Assembly (NCBI RefSeq): GCF_000718165.1
Contig: NZ_JOEY01000041.1
Coordinates: forward strand, 1 to 64,000
Length of the DNA stretch: 64,000 nt
From: Streptomyces fulvoviolaceus
GTDB taxonomy: Bacteria > Actinomycetota > Actinomycetes > Streptomycetales > Streptomycetaceae
Direction: 5' to 3'
In this document: positions 42,594 through 50,838 of the stretch, piece after piece
How the letters are laid out: each line of letters starts with the position of its first letter
How positions within the stretch are numbered: position 1 is the stretch's first letter
Translations under genes and position numbers: made by a program
Notes under the pieces: model-generated
The model's input: only the letters and a program-made list of their open reading frames with translations
The model's database searches: none
What the model was told of the DNA's origin: nothing

Positions 42594-43111
42594 CGGCTCC
42601 TGAGGGGCTCTTGGTACCCCCGGGGCACGGCCGGGTCGTCCAGACGCCCGCCCAGCACGTCACCTTCAAGGTGACCGGCTCCCACTCCCGCATGGCGTCC
42701 ACCTTCGAGGTGATCGTGCCGCCCGGCTTCGACGTCGGCGCCCATGTCCACACCCGCAGCGAGGAGTTGTTCTACGTCCTCGAGGGCGAACTGGACGTCC
42801 TGGCCTTCGAGCCGCGGATACGAACCCCCGACAACTGGCAGCGCTGGGAGTCGGGTTCGGGCAACCGGGTGGTACGGGCGACCCCGGGCACGGTGATCGT
42901 CGTACCGCCGGGGTGCCCGCACGCATTCGCCAACCCGACGGACACCCCGGCGAAGATGTTCTTCCAGGCGTCCCCACCACCGGATCACGAACGGTACTTC
43001 GAGGAGCTGCTGGAGATCCTGGGAAACGGGGGCCCACCGGACCACGAGGCGATCGAGGAACTGCGCAGGCGGTACGACATCGAGCAGCTCACGCCGCTGA
43101 AACACCGTTGA
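42590..43111 (+). CDS. Cupin protein of the rppA operon (MomA-like quinone-forming monooxygenase)
   Basis: A 173-residue single-domain cupin: VIVPPGFDVGAHVHTRSEELFYVLEGELDVLAF carries the first metal motif (His-X-His and Glu) and GTVIVVPPGCPHAFANPTD the second. A gene of this type follows rppA and CYP158A2 in S. coelicolor, and the MomA family is reported to oxidise tetrahydroxynaphthalene to the quinone flaviolin. That is the likely role. The GTG start at 42590 (or 42587) overlaps the P450 stop (GTGA). The C-terminal 40 residues form an acidic helical tail. Confidence 0.85.
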   Translation: MTAPEGLLVPPGHGRVVQTPAQHVTFKVTGSHSRMASTFEVIVPPGFDVGAHVHTRSEELFYVLEGELDVLAFEPRIRTPDNWQRWESGSGNRVVRATPGTVIVVPPGCPHAFANPTDTPAKMFFQASPPPDHERYFEELLEILGNGGPPDHEAIEELRRRYDIEQLTPLKHR

Positions 43112-43142
43112 ACGGTTCTTCGGTATCGGCCAGGCTGTCCCC

Positions 43143-43655
43143 GTGATCGAGCGCGCGGACGCGGTCCGGATCGTCGAGGAGCATCTGGAACCGGGCCTGG
43201 TCGTGGTCCAGGCCCGCGAACACGAGCTGGTGTGGATCGTCGACTGGCAGTCCGAGGAGTTCGTGCGCACGCGAAACCCGGGGTCCATGCTGATCGGCAA
43301 CGGCCCGTACCTGGTCGACCGCGTCGACGGCGGGCTGCACCAGGTCGGCGTCGTCTCCGCGGTGACCGGGGCATGGGAGGACGACTATCGGACCCGCATC
43401 CGGGCGCAGGTCGTACGCACCGCAGTGGACGACCTGCACGACGAGCTACGCGACATCGCGGCCGCGCGGGGGCGCATCCATGCCATGCACGCCCTGCGGG
43501 CCACAGTGCCGGCACTGTCCCACGGGCAGGTCATCGAGTACGTGACCGCTCTTCAGAACGGGGACGCTCCGGCTCACCTCGTGGCCCTCGCCTCCAGGGA
43601 ACTCGCGCCGCCCTTCGACCCGGTACTCGCCGTGACCACGATCTCCAGGCGATGA
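43143..43655 (+). CDS. YrhB/Imm35-like domain protein
   Basis: A 170-residue protein. The first 85 residues (DAVRIVEEHLEPGLVVVQ, EHELVWIVDWQSEEFVRTRNPGSMLIGNGPYLVDRVDGGLHQVG) match the YrhB/immunity-protein-35 type domain, whose members include heat-protective chaperone-like and toxin-immunity proteins. The rest is helical (TRIRAQVVRTAVDDLHDELRDIAAARGRIHAMHALRATV), ending FDPVLAVTTISRR, and I do not recognise it. No toxin gene adjoins it. GTG 43143 lacks a clear ribosome-binding site. It converges with the acyl-CoA dehydrogenase gene. Confidence 0.6.
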   Translation: MIERADAVRIVEEHLEPGLVVVQAREHELVWIVDWQSEEFVRTRNPGSMLIGNGPYLVDRVDGGLHQVGVVSAVTGAWEDDYRTRIRAQVVRTAVDDLHDELRDIAAARGRIHAMHALRATVPALSHGQVIEYVTALQNGDAPAHLVALASRELAPPFDPVLAVTTISRR

Positions 43656-43669
43656 GCATCCCCACGGCG

Positions 43670-44896
43670 CTACCGAATCGACATCCCCGAAAGCGTCCTG
43701 GCGATCACCAGCCGCTGAATCTCGCTCGTGCCCTCGAAGATCGTGTAGATCGCCGCATCGCGATGCATCCGCTCCACCGGGTACTCCCGCGTGTAGCCGT
43801 TGCCGCCGAGGATCTGGATCGCCTGGGCCGTGACCTTCTTCGCCGTCTCGCTCGCGAACAGCTTGGACATGGAGCCCTCGGCGGCGGTGAACGGCTTGCC
43901 GTTGATCGCCATCCAGGAGGCGCGCCAGACCAGAAGGCGAGCCGCGTCGATGGACGTCCGCATGTCCGCGAGCTGGAAGGCCACACCCTGGTTGTCGATG
44001 ATCGGGCGGCCGAACTGCTCGCGCGTCTTGGCATAGTCGAGGGCGACCTCGTACGCGGCCCGGGCGGTGCCGACCGCCATCGCGCCGACGGCCGGGCGGG
44101 ACGCCTCGAACGTGGCCATCGCCGCGTTCTTCACGCGCTCGCCGCCCGCCTTGGCGCGCTCACGGGCCCTGGCGAGGCGCTGGTCCAGCTTCTCCTTGCC
44201 GCCGAGCAGGCAGTGGCCGGGGACGCGGACGTTCTCCAGGACGACCTCGGCGGTGTGCGAGGCACGGATGCCGTGCTTCTTGAACTTCTGGCCCTGGGAC
44301 AGGCCGAGCGTGTTCGGCGGGATGATGAAGGAGGCGTGGCCCTTGGAGCCGAGCTCCGGGTCGACGACCGCGACGACCACGTGGACGTTGGCTATGCCGC
44401 CGTTGGTCGCCCAGGTCTTCGTGCCGTTGAGCACCCACTCGCCCTTGGCCTCGTCGTACACCGCACGGGTGCGCATCGAGGCCACGTCCGAACCGGCATC
44501 CGGCTCGGAGGAGCAGAACGCGGCGACCTTGACGTCGTTCGCGTCGCCGTACATCTGCGGGATCCAGGTGCCGATCTGCTCCTCGGTGCCGTTGGCGAGA
44601 ACGCCCACGGCGGCGAGACCGGTGCCCACGATCGACAGCCCGATGCCCGCGTCGCCCCAGAACAGCTCCTCCATCGCCATGGGGATGCCGAGGCCCGTCG
44701 GGTCGAAGTACTGCTGGGCGTAGAAGTCGAGGGAGTAGATGCCGACCTTCGCGGCCTCCTGGATGACCGGCCAGGGAGTCTCCTCGCGCTCGTCCCATTC
44801 GGCGGCCGCGGGGCGGATGACGTCGGCCGCGAAGCCGTGCAGCCAGTCCCGGACCTCCTTCTGTTCGTCGTTGAGCTCCATGGTGAACTCGGCCAT
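43670..44896 (-). CDS. Acyl-CoA dehydrogenase
   Basis: A 408-residue full-length acyl-CoA dehydrogenase. The motifs are [22 protein letters not shown] (about 135-156), [47 protein letters not shown] (about 300), the [22 protein letters not shown] stretch and the catalytic-base region [20 protein letters not shown] (Glu about 390). The family usually acts on medium or short chains. ATG 44896 follows GGAGGGG. It diverges from a TetR gene, with two palindromic sites covering its promoter, so induction by fatty acyl derivatives is likely. Confidence 0.88.
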   Translation of the reverse strand: MAEFTMELNDEQKEVRDWLHGFAADVIRPAAAEWDEREETPWPVIQEAAKVGIYSLDFYAQQYFDPTGLGIPMAMEELFWGDAGIGLSIVGTGLAAVGVLANGTEEQIGTWIPQMYGDANDVKVAAFCSSEPDAGSDVASMRTRAVYDEAKGEWVLNGTKTWATNGGIANVHVVVAVVDPELGSKGHASFIIPPNTLGLSQGQKFKKHGIRASHTAEVVLENVRVPGHCLLGGKEKLDQRLARARERAKAGGERVKNAAMATFEASRPAVGAMAVGTARAAYEVALDYAKTREQFGRPIIDNQGVAFQLADMRTSIDAARLLVWRASWMAINGKPFTAAEGSMSKLFASETAKKVTAQAIQILGGNGYTREYPVERMHRDAAIYTIFEGTSEIQRLVIARTLSGMSIR

Positions 44897-44926
44897 GTCC
44901 CCTCCAGCGGCACACTTGCCTTGCAT

Positions 44927-44963
44927 GTTACTTGCGGTAACTCGAGTGTGTTACCCGCGGGTA
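44927..44963. promoter_or_regulatory. Two adjacent palindromic operators between an acyl-CoA dehydrogenase and a TetR gene
   Basis: GTTAC-TTGCG-GTAAC (44927-44941) and TACCCGCGGGTA (44952-44963, within GTTACCCGCGGGTA) have centres about 23 bp apart, near two helical turns, as in sites bound by pairs of TetR dimers. The TetR protein at 45071 is the natural candidate. Confidence 0.65.
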
Positions 44964-45070
44964 GGAAAAGTCAACTCCCGATGACCTCTCGGCAGCCCGT
45001 TCGATGTTTGAGGCATGGTGAGTGTTAGTTTGCGCAGGCATTACCGATTCAGCACGGGCGGGGAGAGCTC

Positions 45071-45715
45071 ATGGACACCACACAGCGGACCGATCAGCAA
45101 CGGTCCGCCGACCGCCGCCGGCGAGAGTTGCTGGAGGCCGCGGACAGGGTGGTGCTGCGTGACGGCCCACAGGCCTCCATGAACGCCATCGCCGCGGAAG
45201 CCGGTATCACGAAGCCGATCCTCTACCGGCACTTCGGTGACAAGGGGGGACTTTACGCGGCGCTTGCCAAGCGGCATACGGATGCGTTGCTGGATTCGCT
45301 GCGGGCCGCGCTCGACGCTCCCGCGGATCGACGGGAGCGCGTCGAGGCCACGTTGGACACGTACCTCGCGGCGATCGAGGCGCGGCCTCAGGTGTACCGG
45401 TTCCTGATGCATCCTGCCGACGGGGGTCAGGTCGGGGACCAGGGGTTCGATGTCGGGAAGCACTCTGTTCCGCTGTTGCGGCGGATGGGCGAGGAGCTGG
45501 CTCAGGTCATCGAGGACCGGGTGGATCTGGGGCCCGGGAGTCAGCAGTTGGCCCGTGTGTGGGGGCATGGGATCGTCGGGATGATGCATGCGGCCGGGGA
45601 CTGGTGGCTGGGGGAACGGCCCTGCTCGCGTGCGGAGTTGGTGCGGAGTCTGGCTGATCTGTTGTGGGGGCGGCTCGCGGCGGCCGGGGACAAGGTCGGC
45701 GGTCCGGGGTTCTGA
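45071..45715 (+). CDS. TetR-family regulator of the divergent acyl-CoA dehydrogenase
   Basis: A 214-residue TetR protein. The HTH region (about 18-65) is RRELLEAADRVVLRDGPQASMNAIAAEAGITKPILYRHFGDKGGLYAALAKRH, with the family pattern TKPILYRHFGDK. The C-terminal domain (LDTYLAAIEARPQVYRFLMHPAD) is that of TetR_C_25-like fatty-acid-linked regulators. GGGGAGAG precedes the ATG. The divergent position over two palindromes supports autoregulation and control of the dehydrogenase. A dispersed repeat follows its stop. Confidence 0.87.
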   Translation: MDTTQRTDQQRSADRRRRELLEAADRVVLRDGPQASMNAIAAEAGITKPILYRHFGDKGGLYAALAKRHTDALLDSLRAALDAPADRRERVEATLDTYLAAIEARPQVYRFLMHPADGGQVGDQGFDVGKHSVPLLRRMGEELAQVIEDRVDLGPGSQQLARVWGHGIVGMMHAAGDWWLGERPCSRAELVRSLADLLWGRLAAAGDKVGGPGF

Positions 45716-45729
45716 AGGTCGTATCCCGG

Positions 45730-45799
45730 GTGCGGGGCCGTGGGGGCCGGTCGCGCCCACGCGACGGAGCCGCACATCGATACAGCCCCGCGCCCCTGG
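45730..45799 (+). repeat. Dispersed intergenic repeat, copy 3
   Basis: It begins GCGGGGCCGTGGGGGCCGG, continues TCGCGCCCACGCGACGGAGC and ends ACATCGATACAGCCCCGCGC then CCC. Same orientation as copies 1 and 2. It lies between the convergent TetR and peptide deformylase genes; the GGGGGC and GCCCC ends can pair as a long stem. Confidence 0.65.
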
Positions 45800-45810
45800 G
45801 TGTATCCACC

Positions 45811-46350
45811 TCACCGGCGCCAAGAAGCTCGCGCCACCTGTCGCATCAGTTTGCGGTGACGCCGGCCCGTCAAGTGGTCGGCGTACACCTTCCCCTCCAC
45901 GTGGTCGGCCTCGTGCTGCAAGCATCTGGCAAAGAAACCCGTGCCGTGGACCGTGATCGGCTCGCCCGTCGCCGTGAAACCCTCGACCACCGCGTGGTCG
46001 TAGCGCTCTGTTCCCGCCTCCAGGCCCGGTAGGGACAAGCAGCCCTCCGGGCCCCGGAACACCAGTCCGTCGACCTCCACCAGCCGCGGATTCACCACGT
46101 GGCCCAGGTGCCGGACTTCCTCGTCGTCCGGGCAGTCGTACACGAAGACCCTCAGCGACTCCCCCACCTGGTTCGCCGCCAGGCCCACGCCCTCCGCCGC
46201 GTACATCGTCGCGAACAAGTCCTCGACGAGGCGGGCCAGTTCGGGGCCGAAGTCGGTGACCTCTTTGCAGGGGGTGTGCAGCAGTGGGTCGCCGAGCAGG
46301 GTGAGTGGCCGGACGCGCCCGTGGGCGCCCGGGATCGGGGCTTGTCGCAT
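45811..46350 (-). CDS. def: Peptide deformylase
   Basis: A 179-residue deformylase with all three family motifs: GVGLAANQVG (motif I, Asn in place of the usual Pro), EGCLSLPG (motif II, metal Cys) and QHEADHVEGKVYAD (motif III, two metal His and the catalytic Glu). It removes the formyl group from nascent N-terminal methionine. Streptomycetes carry several copies. The start at 46350 (RQAPIPGAHGRVRPLTLLGDP) gives the usual length; the long open frame upstream is antisense to murT. It diverges from murT-gatD. Confidence 0.9.
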   Translation of the reverse strand: MRQAPIPGAHGRVRPLTLLGDPLLHTPCKEVTDFGPELARLVEDLFATMYAAEGVGLAANQVGESLRVFVYDCPDDEEVRHLGHVVNPRLVEVDGLVFRGPEGCLSLPGLEAGTERYDHAVVEGFTATGEPITVHGTGFFARCLQHEADHVEGKVYADHLTGRRHRKLMRQVARASWRR

Positions 46351-46495
46351 GGCGGCAAGGGTACGGTCCTCACTGTCACGCGAATGTCGCGCGGGCGCCA
46401 GATTCGGGAGCGCGAATGGATCTCGATAGGCTGAGGTCCACACCACGTGGCCGGACGCAGGGGCGCGGCGTGTACGCAAGGAGGATCGAGAACTG

Positions 46496-47734
46496 ATGAC
46501 AGGCAACTCGGACCCGCTCTCGCCGCGGGCCAAGCTGGCCGTGACGGCGGGCAAGGCGGTCGCGGCGGCATCCCGAGCCGCAGGTCGCGGCAGCGGTTCG
46601 GTGATCGGCGGCCGGGTGGCCCTCAAACTCGACCCCGACCTCCTTGCCCGGCTCGCCCAGAACCTGGACGTCACCCTGGTCTCGGCGACCAACGGCAAGA
46701 CCACCACCACCCGGCTCATCGCCGAGGCGCTGGGCGCCGCGGGGCCGGTCGTCTCCAACGCGCTCGGCGCCAACATGCCCGCCGGCATCACCTCGGCGCT
46801 CGCCGGAGGATCCGAGGCGCGGTACGGCGTCATCGAGGTCGACGAGAAGTACCTCGCGGGCGTGGCCCGGGACACCGACCCCAAGTGCATCGCCCTGCTC
46901 AACCTCTCCCGTGACCAGCTCGACCGCGCCGCCGAGACCCGCATGCTCGCGGAGAACTGGCGCGAGGGACTGGCCGGGTCCAAGGCCGTGATCGTGGCCA
47001 ACGCCGACGACCCGCTCGTCGTGTGGGCCGCGTCCTCCTCCCCCAACGTGGTCTGGGTCGCCGCCGGGCAGATGTGGAAGGACGACGCCTGGTCCTGCCC
47101 GTCCTGCGGTGGCGTGATGCAGCGGCCGGGGGACGACTGGTTCTGCGGTGAGTGCGGTTTCCGTCGGCCCACGCCCAGCTGGGCGCTGTCCGGGGACCAC
47201 GTGCTCGACCCGCACGGATCCGCCTGGCCGATCCACCTCCAGCTGCCCGGCCGCGCCAACAAGGCCAACGCCGCCAGCTCGGCCGCCGTCGCCGCCGTCT
47301 TCGGCGTGCCGCCGCAGGTCGCCCTGGAACGCATGTACCAGGTGCAGGCGGTCGCCGGGCGCTACGACGTGGTGCAGTTCCAGGAGCGCGATCTGCGGCT
47401 GCTGCTCGCGAAGAACCCGGCCGGCTGGCTCGAAACGTTCAGCCTGATCGATCCGCCGCCGACCCCGGTGATCCTCTCCGTGAACGCGCGCGGCGCCGAC
47501 GGCACCGACACCTCCTGGCTGTGGGACGTCGACTACACGCGTCTGACCGGCCACCCGATCTGCGTGATCGGCGACCGCAAGCTGGACCTCGCGGTGCGTC
47601 TGGAGGTCGCGAACCAGCACTTCCAGGTCTGCGAGAACCTCGACCAGGCCGTGCAGATGAGCCCGCCGGGCCGCATCGAGGTCATCGCCAACTACACCGC
47701 CTTCCAGGACCTGCGCCGCCGCGTCGGCAACTGA
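46496..47734 (+). CDS. murT: Lipid II isoglutaminyl synthase, Mur ligase subunit MurT
   Basis: A 412-residue Mur-ligase-fold protein. The P-loop is VSATNGKTTTTRLIAEALG (about 61-79); VIEVDEKYLAGV, LLNLSRDQLDR and the C-terminal DUF1727 domain with IGDRKLDLAVRLEVAN follow. An inserted zinc ribbon (CPSCGG and CGECGF, about 200-222) is characteristic of MurT. With GatD it amidates the D-Glu of lipid II to D-iso-glutamine, a step needed for efficient peptidoglycan cross-linking. AGGAGG precedes ATG 46496, and gatD follows by 16 bp. Confidence 0.93.
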   Translation: MTGNSDPLSPRAKLAVTAGKAVAAASRAAGRGSGSVIGGRVALKLDPDLLARLAQNLDVTLVSATNGKTTTTRLIAEALGAAGPVVSNALGANMPAGITSALAGGSEARYGVIEVDEKYLAGVARDTDPKCIALLNLSRDQLDRAAETRMLAENWREGLAGSKAVIVANADDPLVVWAASSSPNVVWVAAGQMWKDDAWSCPSCGGVMQRPGDDWFCGECGFRRPTPSWALSGDHVLDPHGSAWPIHLQLPGRANKANAASSAAVAAVFGVPPQVALERMYQVQAVAGRYDVVQFQERDLRLLLAKNPAGWLETFSLIDPPPTPVILSVNARGADGTDTSWLWDVDYTRLTGHPICVIGDRKLDLAVRLEVANQHFQVCENLDQAVQMSPPGRIEVIANYTAFQDLRRRVGN

Positions 47735-47750
47735 CACACAGGGGACTTTT

Positions 47751-48479
47751 GTGAGCGACAACAGCCTGCGGGTCGTCTGGATCTATCCCGACCTGCTCAG
47801 TACGTACGGCGACCAGGGCAACGTCCTCGTCGTGGAACGCCGGGCACGGCAGCGCGGCCTCGACGTGGCCCGCCTCGACGTGCGCAGCGACCAGCCGATC
47901 CCGACCTCCGGCGACATCTACCTGATCGGCGGCGGCGAGGACCGGCCGCAGCGGCTCGCGGCCGAGCGGCTGCGCCGGGACGGCGGCCTGCACCGGGCGG
48001 TCGGCAACGGCGCGATCGTCTTCTCGGTGTGCGCCGGCTACCAGATCCTCGGCCACGAGTTCATCAACGACCTCGGCCAGCGCGAGCCCGGCCTCGGCCT
48101 GCTCGACGTGGTCTCCACGCGCGGCGAGGGCGACCGGTGCGTCGGTGACGTCCTCGCGGACATCGACCCGCGCCTCGGCCTGCCCCCGCTGACCGGCTTC
48201 GAGAACCACCAGGGCATCACGCACCTCGGCCCCACCGCCCGGCCCTTCGCCAATGTCCGCCTGGGCAACGGCAACGGCACGGGTGACGGGACGGAGGGCG
48301 CGTACAACGACACGGTCTTCGGTACGTACATGCACGGTCCCGTGCTCGCGCGCAATCCGCAGATCGCCGACCTGCTGCTGAAGCTGGCGCTGGACGTGAA
48401 CGCCCTGCCGCCGACCGACGACCGCTGGTACGAGGCACTGCGCAACGAGCGCATCGCATCCGCGCAGCAGCCCGCCTGA
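47751..48479 (+). CDS. gatD: Lipid II isoglutaminyl synthase, glutamine amidotransferase subunit GatD
   Basis: A 242-residue CobB/CobQ-like glutamine amidotransferase: VWIYPDLLSTYGDQGNVLVVERRA at the N-terminus, IYLIGGGEDRPQ, the nucleophile Cys in FSVCAGYQILGHEF (about 88), GFENHQGITHL and the catalytic His in FGTYMHGPVLARNP (about 190). It releases ammonia from glutamine for the MurT-bound lipid II. It starts 16 bp after murT with GGGGAC before the GTG; the two subunits form one complex. Confidence 0.93.
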   Translation: MSDNSLRVVWIYPDLLSTYGDQGNVLVVERRARQRGLDVARLDVRSDQPIPTSGDIYLIGGGEDRPQRLAAERLRRDGGLHRAVGNGAIVFSVCAGYQILGHEFINDLGQREPGLGLLDVVSTRGEGDRCVGDVLADIDPRLGLPPLTGFENHQGITHLGPTARPFANVRLGNGNGTGDGTEGAYNDTVFGTYMHGPVLARNPQIADLLLKLALDVNALPPTDDRWYEALRNERIASAQQPA

Positions 48480-48676
48480 CCTGCGGGTTCACCCGCGCGT
48501 CAGCCAGACTCAACCAGCCCGTCTGACGACGTGTCCGCACAGGTGAGCGGGCCCGTCCACCAGGCGGACGGACAGTGCTGCCCCGCCCCCTCCTGCCGCT
48601 AGGGTGGCGGGGTTCGAGCCGGACGACGTGGTCCGGACCCATGCCACGTTCAATCGCTGAGAAGGTTTTTCGGGCT

Positions 48677-49702
48677 ATGCGCATTGGTGTCCTCACGTCC
48701 GGCGGCGACTGCCCCGGCCTGAACGCCGTCATCCGGTCCGTCGTGCACCGTGCCGTCGTCGACCACGGCGACGAGGTCATCGGTTTCCGGGACGGCTGGA
48801 AGGGCCTCCTGGAGTGCGACTACCTCAAGCTCGACCTGGACGCTGTGGGCGGCATCCTCGCCCGCGGCGGCACCATCCTCGGCTCCTCCCGGGTCCAGCC
48901 CTCCCAGCTGCGGGACGGTGTGGAACGGGCCAAGGGGCATCTCGCCGAACTCGGGCTCGACGCGATCATCCCGATCGGCGGTGAAGGCACGCTGAAGGCG
49001 GCCCGGCTGATGTCGGACGCCGGCCTGCCCGTCGTGGGCGTGCCCAAGACCATCGACAACGACATCGCGGTCACGGACGTCACCTTCGGCTTCGACACGG
49101 CCGTCGGCGTCGCGACCGAGGCGCTCGACCGGCTCAAGACCACCGCCGAGTCCCACCAGCGTGTCCTGGTCGTGGAGGTCATGGGCCGCCACACCGGCTG
49201 GATTGCGCTGCACTCCGGCATGGCGGCCGGCGCCCACGCCATCGTCGTACCGGAACGCCCCTTCGACATCGAGGAGTTGGCCGTCAAGGTCGGCGAGCGG
49301 TTCGAGGCGGGCAAGCGCTTCGCGATTGTGGTGGCGGCGGAGGGTGCCAAGCCTCGGCCCGGCACCATGGCCTTCGACGAGGGCGGCAAGGATGTCTACG
49401 GGCATGAGCGGTTCGCCGGGATCGCTCGACAGTTGTCCATCGAGCTGGAGCAGCGGCTCGGTAAGGAAGCGCGGCCTGTGATCCTCGGACATGTGCAGCG
49501 GGGTGGTACGCCTACCGCGTACGACCGAGTGCTGGCCACCAGGTTCGGCTGGCACGCCGTCGAGGCCGTGCACCGGGGTGAGTTCGGCAACATGACGGCT
49601 CTGCGGGGTACGGACATCGTGATGGTGTCTCTGGCTGAGGCTGTCGAGACGCTGAAGACTGTGCCTGATGAGCGGTACGCCGAAGCGGAGTGTGTGCTTT
49701 AG
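48677..49702 (+). CDS. pfkA: 6-phosphofructokinase
   Basis: A 341-residue phosphofructokinase: RIGVLTSGGDCPGLNAVIR (Gly-rich nucleotide site), GGTILGSSR, PIGGEGTLKAA, the catalytic loop PKTIDNDIAVTDVTFGFDTA (about 124-143), VMGRHTGWIALHSG and VILGHVQRGGTPTAYDR. The GGEGT sequence (Gly-Glu rather than Gly-Asp at the PPi/ATP discriminating site) fits ATP use, as in other actinobacterial group III enzymes. ATG 48677 is used; AGAAGG lies 12 bases upstream. A strong terminator follows. Confidence 0.92.
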   Translation: MRIGVLTSGGDCPGLNAVIRSVVHRAVVDHGDEVIGFRDGWKGLLECDYLKLDLDAVGGILARGGTILGSSRVQPSQLRDGVERAKGHLAELGLDAIIPIGGEGTLKAARLMSDAGLPVVGVPKTIDNDIAVTDVTFGFDTAVGVATEALDRLKTTAESHQRVLVVEVMGRHTGWIALHSGMAAGAHAIVVPERPFDIEELAVKVGERFEAGKRFAIVVAAEGAKPRPGTMAFDEGGKDVYGHERFAGIARQLSIELEQRLGKEARPVILGHVQRGGTPTAYDRVLATRFGWHAVEAVHRGEFGNMTALRGTDIVMVSLAEAVETLKTVPDERYAEAECVL

Positions 49703-49742
49703 CCGTCTGGCGGTGCGGGTCCGCGCCCCTGGGTTGGCTGTC

Positions 49743-49774
49743 CTGCCCCCGGTCACGAGAGTGACCGGGGGCAG
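49743..49774 (+). terminator. Strong hairpin terminator after pfkA
   Basis: CTGCCCCCGGTCAC, loop GAGA, then the exact complement: a perfect 14-bp stem with a GNRA tetraloop, followed by TTCT. Confidence 0.85.
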
Positions 49775-49830
49775 TTCTAGTCTGTGTGCGGACAGATCGC
49801 ACAACCCCCCACGAATCAGGAGCCGACAGA

Positions 49831-50781
49831 ATGGATCACGGCGGGCACGGCATGACCATGGATCTGCCGCCGTTCACGCTGGGACGGGGTCTTCAGTGGT
49901 CGGCGGACCCGTTCTTTCTCGTCGCCTGTCTGGTGGGGCTGGGGCTCTACGGCTGGGGGGTCGTGCGGCTGCGGCGGCGCGGGGACTCGTGGTCGTGGGG
50001 GCGGACCGTCTCGTACGTCCTCGGGGTGCTGTCCATCGGGCTCATGATGTGCACCAGGTTGAACGACTACGGCATGGTCATGTTCAGCGTGCACATGGTG
50101 CAGCACATGGTGATCAGCATGCTGTCGCCGATCCTGATCCTGCTCGGTGCCCCGGTCACGCTCGCGCTGCGCGCGCTGCCGGCGACGGGGCGCGGCCGCA
50201 AGGGGCCGCGTGAGCTGCTGCTGATGCTGCTGCACAGCCACTACATGCGGATCATCACCCACCCCGCGTTCACCATCCCGCTGTTCATCGCGAGCCTGTA
50301 CGCGCTGTACTTCACCCCGATCTTCGACTTCCTGATGGGCTCCAAGACGGGGCACATCGCGATGATGGTGCACTTCCTCGCCGTCGGGGTGGTGTTCTTC
50401 TGGCCGATCATCGGCGTGGATCCGGGTCCGAACCGGCCGGGGTATCTGATGCGGATGCTGGAGCTGTTCGCGGGCATGCCGTTCCACGCGTTCTTCGGCA
50501 TCGCGCTGATGATGGCGTCGACCCCGATGGTGGAGACGTTCAGGAACCCACCCGCCTCGCTCCACATCGACGCGCTGTCCGACCAGAACGCGGCCGGCGG
50601 CATCGCCTGGGCGTTCAGCGAGATTCCGTCCGTGCTGGTGCTGATCGCGCTGCTGTTCCAGTGGCACCGCTCCGAACAGCGGCAGGCCAAGCGCACGGAC
50701 CGGGCCGCCGACCGGGACGGTGACAAGGAACTCGAGGCATACAACGCCTATTTGGCCTCATTGAACGCACGCGGGCGTTGA
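49831..50781 (+). CDS. CtaG-like (caa3_CtaG) cytochrome c oxidase assembly membrane protein
   Basis: A 316-residue polytopic protein with about seven helices. The N-terminus is His/Met-rich (DHGGHGMTMD), as in copper-handling proteins. Family landmarks include VHMVQHMVISMLSPILILLGAP (conserved His residues within a helix), HPAFTIPLFIASLYALYFTPIFDFLM, MMVHFLAVGVVFFWPIIGVDP and PFHAFFGIALMM. CtaG of the caa3 type helps insert copper into cytochrome oxidase. AGGAG precedes the ATG. No oxidase genes are nearby. Confidence 0.83.
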   Translation: MDHGGHGMTMDLPPFTLGRGLQWSADPFFLVACLVGLGLYGWGVVRLRRRGDSWSWGRTVSYVLGVLSIGLMMCTRLNDYGMVMFSVHMVQHMVISMLSPILILLGAPVTLALRALPATGRGRKGPRELLLMLLHSHYMRIITHPAFTIPLFIASLYALYFTPIFDFLMGSKTGHIAMMVHFLAVGVVFFWPIIGVDPGPNRPGYLMRMLELFAGMPFHAFFGIALMMASTPMVETFRNPPASLHIDALSDQNAAGGIAWAFSEIPSVLVLIALLFQWHRSEQRQAKRTDRAADRDGDKELEAYNAYLASLNARGR

Positions 50782-50838
50782 GGGCTTCTTCATTCAGTAG
50801 CATGAAGCGCGTTGGGGGAACCGCCGGGGGGAGCGGTG

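Noticed and set aside
40316..43111. A large secondary-metabolite cluster
   Set aside because: Only the three-gene rppA-P450-cupin pigment operon is present; flanking genes are unrelated.
45811..47334. N-terminal extension of peptide deformylase to 507 residues
   Set aside because: The extension is antisense to murT; the deformylase has normal length from 46350.
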